From UBA2705 sp963977125 (lineage in GTDB: Bacteria; Pseudomonadota; Alphaproteobacteria; Micavibrionales; Micavibrionaceae), in the NCBI GenBank assembly GCA_963977125.1, contig CAXBNJ010000004.1:1-64000 (forward strand): a stretch of 64,000 bases of DNA, given 5' to 3'. The notes beneath the pieces are model-generated. The model was not told where the DNA came from. It ran no database searches and saw only the letters and a program-made list of their open reading frames with translations. The translations under genes and the position numbers were made by a program. This document shows, in pieces, positions 18,283 to 26,249 of the stretch. Position 1 is the first letter of the stretch; each line of letters starts with the position of its first letter.

Positions 18283-18690
18283 ATGACTATACCAACGATA
18301 AGCGAATTAATAGAAAACTTCAGTTTCTTTGACGATTGGGAAGATCGTTATAGTTATTTGATCGATCTTGGGGACAAATTACCGCCAATGGACGCCGCTT
18401 TAAAGAATGACATTAATTATGTACGCGGCTGCACGTCAAAAGTTTGGATGGTTGGACATTTTGATGATAATGGCTTGCTGAATATATTGGCTGATAGCGA
18501 TGCAAAAATCGTTCGCGGCCTCGTGGCGATACTCTTCTCTATCTACACAGGTAAGAACAAGACTGAAATCAAGGCTACGGATATAACAGATATATTCACG
18601 CAGCTTGGTTTAGAAGGGCATTTATCACCCAGCCGTCGTAATGGCTTTTACGCCATGGTCGAACGCATCCAAACGATTGCTGCTGATTAA
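18283..18690 (+). CDS. sufE: SufE-family cysteine desulfuration protein
   Basis: Sulfur acceptor of 135 residues that takes persulfide sulfur from a SufS-type cysteine desulfurase for Fe-S cluster assembly. The acceptor Cys is Cys50 in VRGCTSKVW, the family signature. Further matches are WEDRYSYLIDLGDKLPP at the N-terminus and LSPSRRNGFYAMVERI at the C-terminus. No other suf gene is in the window, so it is an isolated copy. Divergent from clpX across 212 bases. Confidence 0.93.
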   Translation: MTIPTISELIENFSFFDDWEDRYSYLIDLGDKLPPMDAALKNDINYVRGCTSKVWMVGHFDDNGLLNILADSDAKIVRGLVAILFSIYTGKNKTEIKATDITDIFTQLGLEGHLSPSRRNGFYAMVERIQTIAAD

Positions 18691-18706
18691 TCCTCAAAAC
18701 AGAATT

Positions 18707-18738
18707 AAGCTAAGGCTAGGGCTAGGGCTAGGGCTTAG
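18707..18738. repeat. GGGCTA hexamer repeat beside hisS
   Basis: Four to five near-perfect copies of a hexamer (AAGCTA AGGCTA GGGCTA GGGCTA GGGCTTA) between the convergent ends of sufE and hisS. It is not a stem, because the units are direct repeats. A second set of direct repeats sits on the other side of hisS at 20117-20150. Confidence 0.8.
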
Positions 18739-18758
18739 GATTCAGACTTAGCGTTACT

Positions 18759-20075
18759 TTACAGCGTAAATGATTCGGTTGTGGTTTCGACTTGCTCGCC
18801 GCTATCCATATTTTTGACTTCATGGGCTGCGCCATCTTCAAAAGGTGGGAACCAAACATAAGCGATCGACTTTTTCTTAGCATACGTCATTTGCTTTTGA
18901 ATTTTCTGCGCGGCGTGATACAGCTCAACCTTAAAACCTCTAGCGCGCAATTCTTGCGCTGTCTCTTGCGCTTTTTTGCGACGTTCTTCAGAAGGGATAA
19001 CCATTAAGATATCAGCCGGAGACTTGGCGCCGGCTTTAATATAGCCATTTTCAAGCAAGACACTAAAGAGGCGCGTTAGACCGATTGAGATTCCAACGCC
19101 TGGAAGCTTCTTATTAATGTAGCTACTGGCCAGATCATCATAACGGCCACCTGAACAAACCGAGCTTGTGAATTCGGGTATTTCAAGCAAGTTCGTCTCA
19201 TAAACAGTGCCCGTGTAATAATCAAGGCCACGGACAATGGATAAATCCGCAATAATAGAGCCTTCAGGCATGTGAGCGAGGTAATCAAGAACAAAGCATA
19301 ACTCGTTAAGACCTTCTTGAAACAACTCGTTTTCAACACCTAACGCTTCAAGAGCGGCGCGCAGCTCGACGGCGCTACGGGTTTTAATCGTTGAAAGCGC
19401 CAATAAAGACGTTATGTGCTGATCCGATATACCGACTTCTTCTGATAGCAACTTACGCACGCCATCTTCGCCGATTTTATCAAGCTTATCTATAATGCGT
19501 GTGGTGGCGACCACATCATCAATATTTAATGTCGCGAGCAACCCAATCAATATTTTACGATTTGAAATTTTGATGAGGACTTTACCAATATCCAGCCCCA
19601 TTAACGCTTCATAAACCACAGCAGGCATTTCTGCGTCAAAATGTAGTGGTAGGTTATCAACCGCCAACACATCAATGTCACATTGGTAAAATTCACGCTC
19701 ACGGCCAACTTGTGGACGCTCGCCGCGCCAAACTTTTTGTATTTGATAGCGCTTAAACGGGAAAACAAGCTCGTTAAAATGCTGCGCTGTATAGCGCGCA
19801 AGCGGCACAGTTTGATCAAAGCGTAAAGCCAAACGAGAATCGCTTGTGTCTTTCGGGTCAGCTTGTAGGCGTTTAAGGCTGTATATTTCTTTATCGGTCT
19901 CACCCTTAGCCATCAAGACTTCGACTTCTTCAACGGCAGGGGTCTCAATGTTGCAAAAACCATAAGATTCGAAAACTTTGCGAATATGATCAATCCAACG
20001 CTGCTCTACAGCGCGAATTTCTGGAAGATATTCAGGAAAGCCACTTATCGGCGATGGTTTATATACTTTGCTCAT
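18759..20075 (-). CDS. hisS: Histidine-tRNA ligase
   Basis: Class II synthetase of about 438 residues. Motif 1 lies near the N-terminus; motif 2 is KVWRGERPQVGREREFYQCDIDVL; the histidine-binding HisA signature is RGLDYYTGTVYE; motif 3 is GVGISIGLTRLF; the C-terminal anticodon domain follows (ADILMVIPSEE). The ATG at 20075 (MSKVYKPSP) is favoured over a GTG two codons earlier, although the ribosome site is weak (GAG). The gene is bracketed by short direct repeats. HisZ-like paralogues exist, but the intact HisA and motif 2 argue for a true synthetase. Confidence 0.92.
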   Translation of the reverse strand: MSKVYKPSPISGFPEYLPEIRAVEQRWIDHIRKVFESYGFCNIETPAVEEVEVLMAKGETDKEIYSLKRLQADPKDTSDSRLALRFDQTVPLARYTAQHFNELVFPFKRYQIQKVWRGERPQVGREREFYQCDIDVLAVDNLPLHFDAEMPAVVYEALMGLDIGKVLIKISNRKILIGLLATLNIDDVVATTRIIDKLDKIGEDGVRKLLSEEVGISDQHITSLLALSTIKTRSAVELRAALEALGVENELFQEGLNELCFVLDYLAHMPEGSIIADLSIVRGLDYYTGTVYETNLLEIPEFTSSVCSGGRYDDLASSYINKKLPGVGISIGLTRLFSVLLENGYIKAGAKSPADILMVIPSEERRKKAQETAQELRARGFKVELYHAAQKIQKQMTYAKKKSIAYVWFPPFEDGAAHEVKNMDSGEQVETTTESFTL

Positions 20076-20116
20076 GGTCACTCAAATTATTATGGAGGTT
20101 TATGTTTTTAGCCTGT

Positions 20117-20150
20117 CTTAAGCTTAGTCTTAAGCTTAGTCTTAATCTAA
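20117..20150. repeat. 12-bp direct repeat (CTTAAGCTTAGT) upstream of hisS
   Basis: Two perfect copies at 20117-20128 and 20129-20140, followed by a third degenerate copy (CTTAATCTAAG). Each unit contains the palindrome CTTAAG and AAGCTT. It lies between the porin gene and hisS, inside any joint transcript. Confidence 0.8.
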
Positions 20151-20188
20151 GCCATAAAGAAATGCAAAAATTATAATGCGTTAAAGCT

Positions 20189-21028
20189 TTAGAATCTGAA
20201 CACAGCCAAAAGCTGCGCCATATTTTCATCTGTATTCGTGCCCAGCTTATTGTTCCAATATTGCCACTCTGTACCAATATAAAACTTATTGGCCTTATCA
20301 AATAAAGCATGGCCAACATCCCAGCGTATCTGCGTTTGCGCCATAAACCAGTCTTTTTTACGTCCATCAACGATATCATCCAATTGGCGACCTTTCACAA
20401 ATTCGGCATGGCCTGTAATCATAAATTTTTGCGTGGATACATCAAAAGGGTAGAGGTAATTAACATCCATAAACCAGCTATTTTCTTCCGATGGTGCATT
20501 ACGGGCATTTTGCTTCTTACCTGCACTATCATCAATAAAGGCCATAAAATCAGTATTTAAAAATGCAAAGCCGGGAACATCCCATGATAAGCGTAAGCCA
20601 GGCGTGTATTTTAAAACCGCTGCATCACGTGAATAATTCGTCCCCATAATCAAGCCGACATCTTTCACCGCGCCATAGCTTACATCTTGTTTAAGCAATG
20701 CACTGAGGCTTAGATTTAAATAAGCTTCTAAATAGATATTCTCATCATTGAAATTTGTTCCATCATCATCAATGGCGTCTTTGGCGTAATCAACAAAGAA
20801 AAAGGTCGAGCCCCATTTCCAGCCTGAGGCGTTTTGTGTGGTAATTACGGTTTTAAAAGTATCCGTGCCATTAAAAGGATTTTGCGCATTACCGTATTGG
20901 TAGTGAATCTCTGTTGTTGTGTATTCAGGCAGCAGATAATCTTTAATTTCCGCCTGCGCTGTTTGCGCATGGGCGATGAATGTAAGAAATAATGTAAGAA
21001 GTAATGTGCAATAAAATAAACGTGTCAT
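20189..21028 (-). CDS. Tsx-like outer membrane channel protein
   Basis: Predicted beta-barrel of 279 residues with a signal peptide (hydrophobic residues 4-20, cleavage near AHAQTAQA). Alternating aromatic strands and a C-terminal phenylalanine (AQLLAVFRF) fit outer-membrane insertion. The block SGWKWGSTFFFVDYA and the EWQYWNNKLGTNTDE motif resemble nucleoside-specific channel (Tsx) and DUF5020-type proteins. Substrate is inferred only; nucleoside uptake is a family guess. It precedes hisS on the same strand, with repeats in between. Confidence 0.72.
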   Translation of the reverse strand: MTRLFYCTLLLTLFLTFIAHAQTAQAEIKDYLLPEYTTTEIHYQYGNAQNPFNGTDTFKTVITTQNASGWKWGSTFFFVDYAKDAIDDDGTNFNDENIYLEAYLNLSLSALLKQDVSYGAVKDVGLIMGTNYSRDAAVLKYTPGLRLSWDVPGFAFLNTDFMAFIDDSAGKKQNARNAPSEENSWFMDVNYLYPFDVSTQKFMITGHAEFVKGRQLDDIVDGRKKDWFMAQTQIRWDVGHALFDKANKFYIGTEWQYWNNKLGTNTDENMAQLLAVFRF

Positions 21029-21035
21029 AAAATAA

Positions 21036-21293
21036 TCATTTCTGAAAGGGGTGCGTTTTTAAAAGTTGTATTTTTTCAGCGCGGCTCATTTGCTTTATAC
21101 TATATTCGCGTTTTTGCGCATCGCTGCGTGAGGGAGATTCTTCACTATAGAGCAGCCGCACTGGTGCGCGACCCTTTGTGTATTTTGCGCCCGTGCCATC
21201 ATTATGTGCGGCTATACGGCGCTCCAAATCATTGGTGACGCCTGTATAAAGGCTATTATCGTTGCATTGCAAAATGTAAATAAACCAGCTCAT
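21036..21293 (-). CDS. GIY-YIG domain protein (UPF0213/YhbQ-like)
   Basis: An 85-residue stand-alone GIY-YIG domain. The two signature strands appear as FIYILQC and LYTGVTNDLERRIAAHN; KYTKGRAPVRLLYSEE and KREYSIKQMSRAEKIQLL complete the fold. Members are predicted nucleases of unclear substrate, common in bacterial chromosomes. It ends 7 bases before the start of the porin gene on the same strand. Confidence 0.85.
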   Translation of the reverse strand: MSWFIYILQCNDNSLYTGVTNDLERRIAAHNDGTGAKYTKGRAPVRLLYSEESPSRSDAQKREYSIKQMSRAEKIQLLKTHPFQK

Positions 21294-21371
21294 GGAAAGG
21301 GAGTATAATCTATCTTTGCTTATTTAGATATATGTGTTACGCCTTAGGCCAACAAAATTATAGGAAATACG

Positions 21372-22565
21372 ATGTCACAAGCCACACAAAAGAAATATGA
21401 TGTTCTTGTAATAGGAGCGGGCGCAGCAGGGCTTATGTGTGCGATTGAAGCAGGCAAACGTGGCCGCAAAGTATGGTTGATTGACCATTCTGAGAAAACA
21501 GCCGAGAAAATTCGTATATCTGGTGGTGGACGTGCAAATTTCACTAATCTCGATACACGCCCAGAAGCTTTCCTATCGCAAAATAAACATTTTTGTAAAT
21601 CGGCCTTAAGCCAATATACACAGCACGATTTCATCGCCCTTGTTGAAAAGCATGACATTGCTTATCACGAGAAAAAACTGGGACAGCTTTTTTGCGATGA
21701 CTCAGCGCAGCAAATCATTGATATGCTGCTTGATGAATGCGCGGATGCAGGCGTAAAAATAGACATGAGCACAGCCGTTGAACATATAGGCTATAAAAAC
21801 GAAATCTATAGCGTGCAAACAACACAGGGCGCCGTTGATGTTGAATCTGTCGTGGTCGCCACGGGCGGGCTGTCCATTCCTAAAATAGGCGCGACGAAAT
21901 TTGGCTATACAGTCGCAGAACAATTTGGTTTGAATATGATCGCGCCTTGCGCGGGTTTAGTACCGCTTACTTTTACCAGTGAAATTCTTGATTTGTGTAA
22001 AAACATCTCAGGCCTTTCTGTCGATGCTGAAGTTAAATGCGGCAAAATCAGCTTTGCAGAGGGCTTATTATTTACTCATCGCGGCTTAAGCGGTCCATCT
22101 ATATTACAAATTTCATCTTATTGGCAGGGCGGCCAAACGATTGAAATTAATCTGGCGCCCAGCATTGATGTTGATGTCTTCTTAAAAGAAAAACAAGCAA
22201 CTAATCCCAAGCAAGATGTTTGCAATTCTTTGAGTGAAATTATACCAAAACGCCTCGCAGAATCAATCTGTGTACGCTGCAATGTGAGCGGTAATGTTGC
22301 TGAGGTTTCAAATAAAGACATTGCACTCTTAAAGCAAAACATTAACACATGGACTGTTAAACCTAATGGTACAGAAGGCTATCGTACAGCCGAGGTCACC
22401 ACAGGCGGCGTGGACACGAATGAACTGTCATCCAAAACCATGGAAGCAAAGAAGCAACCGGGCTTATTCTTTATCGGTGAAGTTGTTGACGTTACAGGCC
22501 ATTTAGGTGGGTATAATTTCCAATGGGCATGGTCTTCAGGCTATGTCGCAGGACAATATGCTTAA
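21372..22565 (+). CDS. NAD(P)/FAD-dependent oxidoreductase, HI0933/BaiN-like
   Basis: Flavoprotein of 397 residues. The N-terminal FAD-binding Rossmann motif is VIGAGAAGLMCAIEAGKRG, followed by the family block KIRISGGGRANFTN. A middle domain contains TGGLSIPKIGATKFGY, and the C-terminus shows TTGGVDTNELSSKTME and GLFFIGEVVDVTGHLGGYNFQWAW, which closes around the isoalloxazine. Physiological substrate is unknown. It is transcribed away from the GIY-YIG gene, with 78 bases between starts. Confidence 0.88.
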   Translation: MSQATQKKYDVLVIGAGAAGLMCAIEAGKRGRKVWLIDHSEKTAEKIRISGGGRANFTNLDTRPEAFLSQNKHFCKSALSQYTQHDFIALVEKHDIAYHEKKLGQLFCDDSAQQIIDMLLDECADAGVKIDMSTAVEHIGYKNEIYSVQTTQGAVDVESVVVATGGLSIPKIGATKFGYTVAEQFGLNMIAPCAGLVPLTFTSEILDLCKNISGLSVDAEVKCGKISFAEGLLFTHRGLSGPSILQISSYWQGGQTIEINLAPSIDVDVFLKEKQATNPKQDVCNSLSEIIPKRLAESICVRCNVSGNVAEVSNKDIALLKQNINTWTVKPNGTEGYRTAEVTTGGVDTNELSSKTMEAKKQPGLFFIGEVVDVTGHLGGYNFQWAWSSGYVAGQYA

Positions 22566-22619
22566 CGCGGTTTTCTATACAGCTTATACGTGAGTACACA
22601 CAAAAAAACATATTGCCTT

Positions 22620-22648
22620 TTGACATAATATAATGTAAAGTCTTTACT
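22620..22648 (+). promoter_or_regulatory. glgX promoter with overlapping palindrome
   Basis: A perfect -35 TTGACA (22620-22625), 17-base spacer and -10-like TTTACT (22643-22648). A perfect interrupted palindrome, GTAAAG-T-CTTTAC (22635-22647), overlaps the -10 and looks like a repressor operator; the regulator is unknown. Confidence 0.55.
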
Positions 22649-22681
22649 TTATGGAATAATATTACTGTGAAGGAGGTTGTT

Positions 22682-24910
22682 TTGGTCAAATCTAATCAAA
22701 CAAAACTCGGAGCCCTATATGATAAAGGGCGCGGCGGTACAAAATTCTCACTATTTTCAGCGAATGCGGAAAAAGTTGAGCTGTGTTTATTTGACAAAGA
22801 CGGCCAAGAGACGCGTGATATCTTTCTAAAGCGCAAAGGCGATATTTGGACAGGATTCGTCCCAAAAGCCAAACCGGGTCAGTATTATGGCTATCGCATA
22901 CATGGCGCTTATGACCCAGATGATGGCAAACGTTTTAACCCGCATAAACTCCTTATTGATCCTTACGCCAAGAAGCTTGCCGGCGAAGAAGACTTCACTT
23001 TACGCCCTGAGCATTTTGCTTATGTCGTCAACGATATGAGCGAACCACGCGCTGAAGACGCCGATTACCATATGGATACGCGCGATAGCGCCCCATTTAT
23101 GCCCAAATCTGTAGTCACGGACCCTGATAATAAGTTCAATTGGGGCGCGGATAAAAAGCCCAATACGCCATGGGCTAAAACTAAAATATACGAAGCGCAC
23201 GCCAAAGGCCTAACGAAGCTTAACCCTGATATTGAAGAATCCTTGCGTGGTACATATAAAGGACTTGGTGAAAAAGCCGTGGTTAAGCACTTACAAGACT
23301 TAAGCATGAGCGCCCTTGAATTGTTACCACTACAAACCTTTATTGATGAGAACCCCGGCCGCGTAAATTATTGGGGTTATGCGCCGCTAAACTATTTTTC
23401 AATTACAAATCGATATATTAGCGCGCATACCAATAATACTGAGAGCGCTTTAAAATCATCCATTAAAAAGCTCCATAACGCGGGCATAGAAGTGTTTCTT
23501 GATGTGGTTTACAACCATACTTGCGAGGGCAACCATCTGGGCCCCACATTAAGCTTTAAAGGTATAGACAATGAGAGCTATTACGCGCTACAGCCTGATA
23601 ATAAACGCTATAATATTGATGATACGGGCTGTGGTAATTTATTCAATGTTAACCACCCACAAGTCACGCAGCTTGTTGTCGATTCACTCGCCTATCTAGA
23701 AGATGAATTTCGTTTTGATGGCTTACGCTTTGATTTACTCAATGCGATGGGGCGCGATCCTGAAACAGGATACGCTTACAACCGCGAAGCCCCTGTATTT
23801 AAAGCCATTAAAGAAGCACTACCTTCAATAAAAACCGCAGGAGAACCGTGGGATACGGGTATGGGCGGCTATAATTTAGGCAATCTGCCTGCTGGATATT
23901 ACGAATGGAGCGATAAATATAAAGAAACTATTCGCAAAACATGGCTCGATGGTGGCGTGGCGCGCGATTTTGCAGCAGCTGTGTCAGGCTCATCAGGTAT
24001 TTTTGACCATGAAGGCAAAGGCGGCATTTGTAACAATCAAGGCGTGAACGACCTAACAACCCATGACGGTAAGACGCTTTGGGATGCGATGATGTATAAT
24101 CAAAAACATAATTTAGCCAATGGTGAGAACAACCAAGATGGCAGCAATAACGAGATCAGTAATAATTGTGGCGTTGAAGGGCCTTGCGATGACCCACAAA
24201 TTAACGCCAAACGTATGCGCTTATATTTAAGCACCCTTGCGACTTTAGCGATGTCTCATGGCGCGATCTTATTGCGCGGCGGTGATGAAGCCATGAATAC
24301 GCAGCATGGTAATAATAATGCTTATTGCCAAGATAGTGATATTGGTTGGCAGAAATGGCCAAAAACACCAGACGGGCAAAAACAAAAAGCCTCTAATTTC
24401 ACAGGGTTCATGATGCGCTTGCGTGATGTCGCGGGACCTTTAATGTGTGCCTCTTTCCCGCATGGCCATATGTATGATGATGTACACGACCTTAAAGACT
24501 GGACATGGATTGATGTGAAAGGGGCTGAGAAAACATCCTGGGGCGAGTGTAAGTTCTTAGGCTATATGATGAATAATGCCGCCGCTCAAGATGAGTTAGA
24601 GACCAAGAAATTAGCTAAAACCCACGGCATGATCGATAAAAATTCACGAATCCTTGTCTATACAAACCCTTGCGATCATGGCGTATCATGCGCTTTACCA
24701 ACACTGCCTGGCGGCAATTCATGGAAAAGAATTGTCGATACAACGCAAGACACACCATACGCCGAAAAAGAAGCCATGTCAGAACATGCCCAAGGGGATG
24801 AATATGTCGTTCCACCAGAAGGTTTTCTTGTGTTTATTCAGCAGCCTGATATGAAATTGGATAAGTCAGCGGCACATAAAAATAGGTCTTTATCACAAGA
24901 GCTCAAATAA
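22682..24910 (+). CDS. glgX: Glycogen debranching enzyme GlgX
   Basis: GH13 isoamylase-type enzyme, about 742 residues, cutting alpha-1,6 branches of (phosphorylase-limited) glycogen. An N-terminal CBM48 domain (KFSLFSANAEKVELCLFD) precedes the barrel; catalytic regions are DVVYNHTCEGN, GLRFDLLNAMGRD (nucleophile Asp), KTAGEPWDTG (acid/base Glu) and the GGDEAMNTQHGNNNAYCQD substrate loop. The start is set at TTG 22682 because AAGGAGG ends 5 bases upstream; an in-frame GTG at 22667 would put that site inside the gene. No other glycogen genes are near. A promoter with an operator-like palindrome lies just upstream. Confidence 0.93.
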   Translation: MVKSNQTKLGALYDKGRGGTKFSLFSANAEKVELCLFDKDGQETRDIFLKRKGDIWTGFVPKAKPGQYYGYRIHGAYDPDDGKRFNPHKLLIDPYAKKLAGEEDFTLRPEHFAYVVNDMSEPRAEDADYHMDTRDSAPFMPKSVVTDPDNKFNWGADKKPNTPWAKTKIYEAHAKGLTKLNPDIEESLRGTYKGLGEKAVVKHLQDLSMSALELLPLQTFIDENPGRVNYWGYAPLNYFSITNRYISAHTNNTESALKSSIKKLHNAGIEVFLDVVYNHTCEGNHLGPTLSFKGIDNESYYALQPDNKRYNIDDTGCGNLFNVNHPQVTQLVVDSLAYLEDEFRFDGLRFDLLNAMGRDPETGYAYNREAPVFKAIKEALPSIKTAGEPWDTGMGGYNLGNLPAGYYEWSDKYKETIRKTWLDGGVARDFAAAVSGSSGIFDHEGKGGICNNQGVNDLTTHDGKTLWDAMMYNQKHNLANGENNQDGSNNEISNNCGVEGPCDDPQINAKRMRLYLSTLATLAMSHGAILLRGGDEAMNTQHGNNNAYCQDSDIGWQKWPKTPDGQKQKASNFTGFMMRLRDVAGPLMCASFPHGHMYDDVHDLKDWTWIDVKGAEKTSWGECKFLGYMMNNAAAQDELETKKLAKTHGMIDKNSRILVYTNPCDHGVSCALPTLPGGNSWKRIVDTTQDTPYAEKEAMSEHAQGDEYVVPPEGFLVFIQQPDMKLDKSAAHKNRSLSQELK

Positions 24911-24931
24911 AACATCTACAGCTCCATTAAA

Positions 24932-25375
24932 CTACAACAACCCCGCTTCATTTAATGCCGCGCGCATATCTTCGGGCATTTCCTCTTCTTCAGGATCTTG
25001 TCCAGTATAGAGCCCTTTATCAGGCGGGGCATCGCTGGGTTTTAAATAGCGCCAGCCTTGAAAGGCGCGGCGAGGGGCGGCGATAGTTTCGATCATCTCC
25101 GCGCTCTGCATAATTGCGCACATCATACCTTTTTCTGGGGTTTCAATCATCTCAAAACCCAAGATTTTATGACGGCAGACTATACGGTTTTTAACCACGC
25201 GATAAATTGATCCGCCTTCTTTAAGGATAAGATCAGCCTCTTTGGGCTTATAGCGCGTCCAGCAGGGCACGGCGCGCTGTCCATTATAATCAATTTCTAA
25301 GCGGCGCTGAATTTCATAGAGATGCTGAATGCTCTCTACTTGCGCGGCTAACTTTATTATTTGTCGACAATTCAT
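24932..25375 (-). CDS. DUF1489 family protein
   Basis: A 147-residue protein of the DUF1489 family, conserved mainly in alphaproteobacteria and of unknown function. Matching features are an N-terminal IIKLAAQVESIQHLYE, the WTRYKPKEADLILKEGGSIYRVVKN core with IVCRHKILGF, and the central AAPRRAFQGWRYLKPSDAPPD. The family start pattern (MN..IIKL) favours ATG 25375; a GTG five codons earlier is possible. It follows the HTH gene on the minus strand by 60 bases, so the two probably share a transcript that begins with the structured RNA at 25719-25902. Confidence 0.85.
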   Translation of the reverse strand: MNCRQIIKLAAQVESIQHLYEIQRRLEIDYNGQRAVPCWTRYKPKEADLILKEGGSIYRVVKNRIVCRHKILGFEMIETPEKGMMCAIMQSAEMIETIAAPRRAFQGWRYLKPSDAPPDKGLYTGQDPEEEEMPEDMRAALNEAGLL

Positions 25376-25435
25376 AAAATTCTTTTTCACGGTGTATAGA
25401 GATTTGGGGGCGGCGCTTAACTTAGCTTGAATAAT

Positions 25436-25666
25436 TTAATCAGGATGATTCTTATAAAACATAAGTGGCGACAATTCCAAATACTCACATATTAACAACA
25501 GACGTGCCGCCGATACGCGATTCTTACCTATTTCTATTTTCTGCAGCTGTTGAAATGTTACGCCAACATGCTTAGCCAGAAGGGCCTGAGTCACCCCTTG
25601 ATCTAAGCGTAGAGCCCGGATTCTTCTGCCTATTTCCAGATTAATGTCATACTCTCTCTCTAACAT
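25436..25666 (-). CDS. XRE-type helix-turn-helix regulator
   Basis: A 76-residue, single-domain Cro/CI-type protein: LEIGRRIRALRLDQGVTQALLAKHVGVTFQQLQKIEIGKNRVSAARLL covers helices 1-5, with the recognition helix at TFQQLQKIE. The ATG at 25666 (MLEREYDI) is chosen because GGAAGG lies 6 bases upstream; the longer in-frame reading from 25747 would start inside the base-paired RNA region. About 10 residues follow the domain. It probably regulates itself or DUF1489. Its long leader (about 235 bases from the predicted start of transcription) is highly structured. Confidence 0.82.
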   Translation of the reverse strand: MLEREYDINLEIGRRIRALRLDQGVTQALLAKHVGVTFQQLQKIEIGKNRVSAARLLLICEYLELSPLMFYKNHPD

Positions 25667-25718
25667 GGTAGACCTTCCCCTTTCATAAAGAACATAACGA
25701 CAAGAGCACAAATCACTC

Positions 25719-25902
25719 TGGTAGTCGGGGAGTTCGTAACCGTTCACCGAACGGTGCAGCGTATTTGCGCAAGCACTCTTCTATTTCGCTGCCCCCCCCA
25801 CCTTAGATAGAGAAAGCAACATCATTGATAACGGCCCGATGTTGTCTTTGGCCGCGGTGAAAGAGGTTACGACACCCCGACGCAGTTAACCAACCGCGCT
25901 TA
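25719..25902 (-). ncRNA. Candidate structured leader or small RNA upstream of the HTH gene
   Basis: The two ends pair over a long interrupted helix: 25719-25722 with 25889-25892 (4 bp), 25724-25730 with 25875-25881 (7 bp), 25735-25741 with 25865-25871 (7 bp), 25745-25749 with 25855-25859 (5 bp). Inside are two hairpins: 25756-25761/25787-25792 (GCAGCG/CGCTGC) and 25817-25823/25838-25844 (CAACATC/GATGTTG). A minus-strand promoter (25909-25936) predicts a start near 25902, just outside the helix. The RNA ends 52 bases before the HTH start codon, so it may be a cis-acting leader or a separate RNA of 6S-like size. I could not match it to tmRNA, RNase P or a known riboswitch. A run of eight G on the RNA (25792-25799) is notable. 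Confidence 0.6.
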
Positions 25903-25908
25903 AGGGAA

Positions 25909-25936
25909 ACTATAGGCTATAAGTTCTTAGATGCAA
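25909..25936 (-). promoter_or_regulatory. Sigma-70-type promoter for the structured RNA / HTH unit
   Basis: Reading the minus strand, -35 TTGCAT (25936-25931), a 16-base spacer and -10 TATAGT (25914-25909). The predicted start is near 25902, about 10 bases before the outer helix of the RNA. Confidence 0.6.
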
Positions 25937-26249
25937 GCGAAAGTAATGTTAATTAGATATCTCGATGTATAATGGATTAGAGTAAGCATTCAAATATGCG
26001 CATATAACCTGTAATCAGGGGCTAAAACTACGCTACGATTGACTCTGAGCATCCAAACAAGAACGAATGCACAAGCCTATCCCGTTAACCATAACCTGAA
26101 ACAAGCGTTGATTTTAGATCCTGATAGAGCCTTGAAGCAATGCGCGGTGCGCAATACGTAAAAGCATCCGAGATTGACAGTTACGTAAAAACAGTTTACA
26201 GAATAATGACAAGCAATAAATAACACGCGAAAAGCGAAAGAGGCCGAGC
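25937..26249. other. 313-base AT-rich region between the RNA promoter and coaD
   Basis: No open frame with a ribosome site is visible on either strand. A plus-strand promoter for coaD is plausible: -35 TTGACA (26174-26179) with a 17-base spacer and a weak -10 (TACAGA, 26197-26202). The rest shows no clear repeat or hairpin. Confidence 0.4.

Noticed and set aside
21036..21293. Homing endonuclease or mobile intron
   Set aside because: The GIY-YIG protein is the small stand-alone UPF0213 type; there is no intron or host-gene interruption.
25719..25902. RNase P RNA, SRP RNA or known riboswitch
   Set aside because: The GAGGAAAGTCC, GGAAGG-type and TPP/cobalamin/glycine consensus blocks are absent. 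A 6S-like RNA remains possible but unproved.
25719..26249. Two-piece (permuted) tmRNA
   Set aside because: No TTCGA T-arm motif, no acceptor stem ending in CCA and no Ala-tag reading frame (AANDN-like) could be found on either strand.
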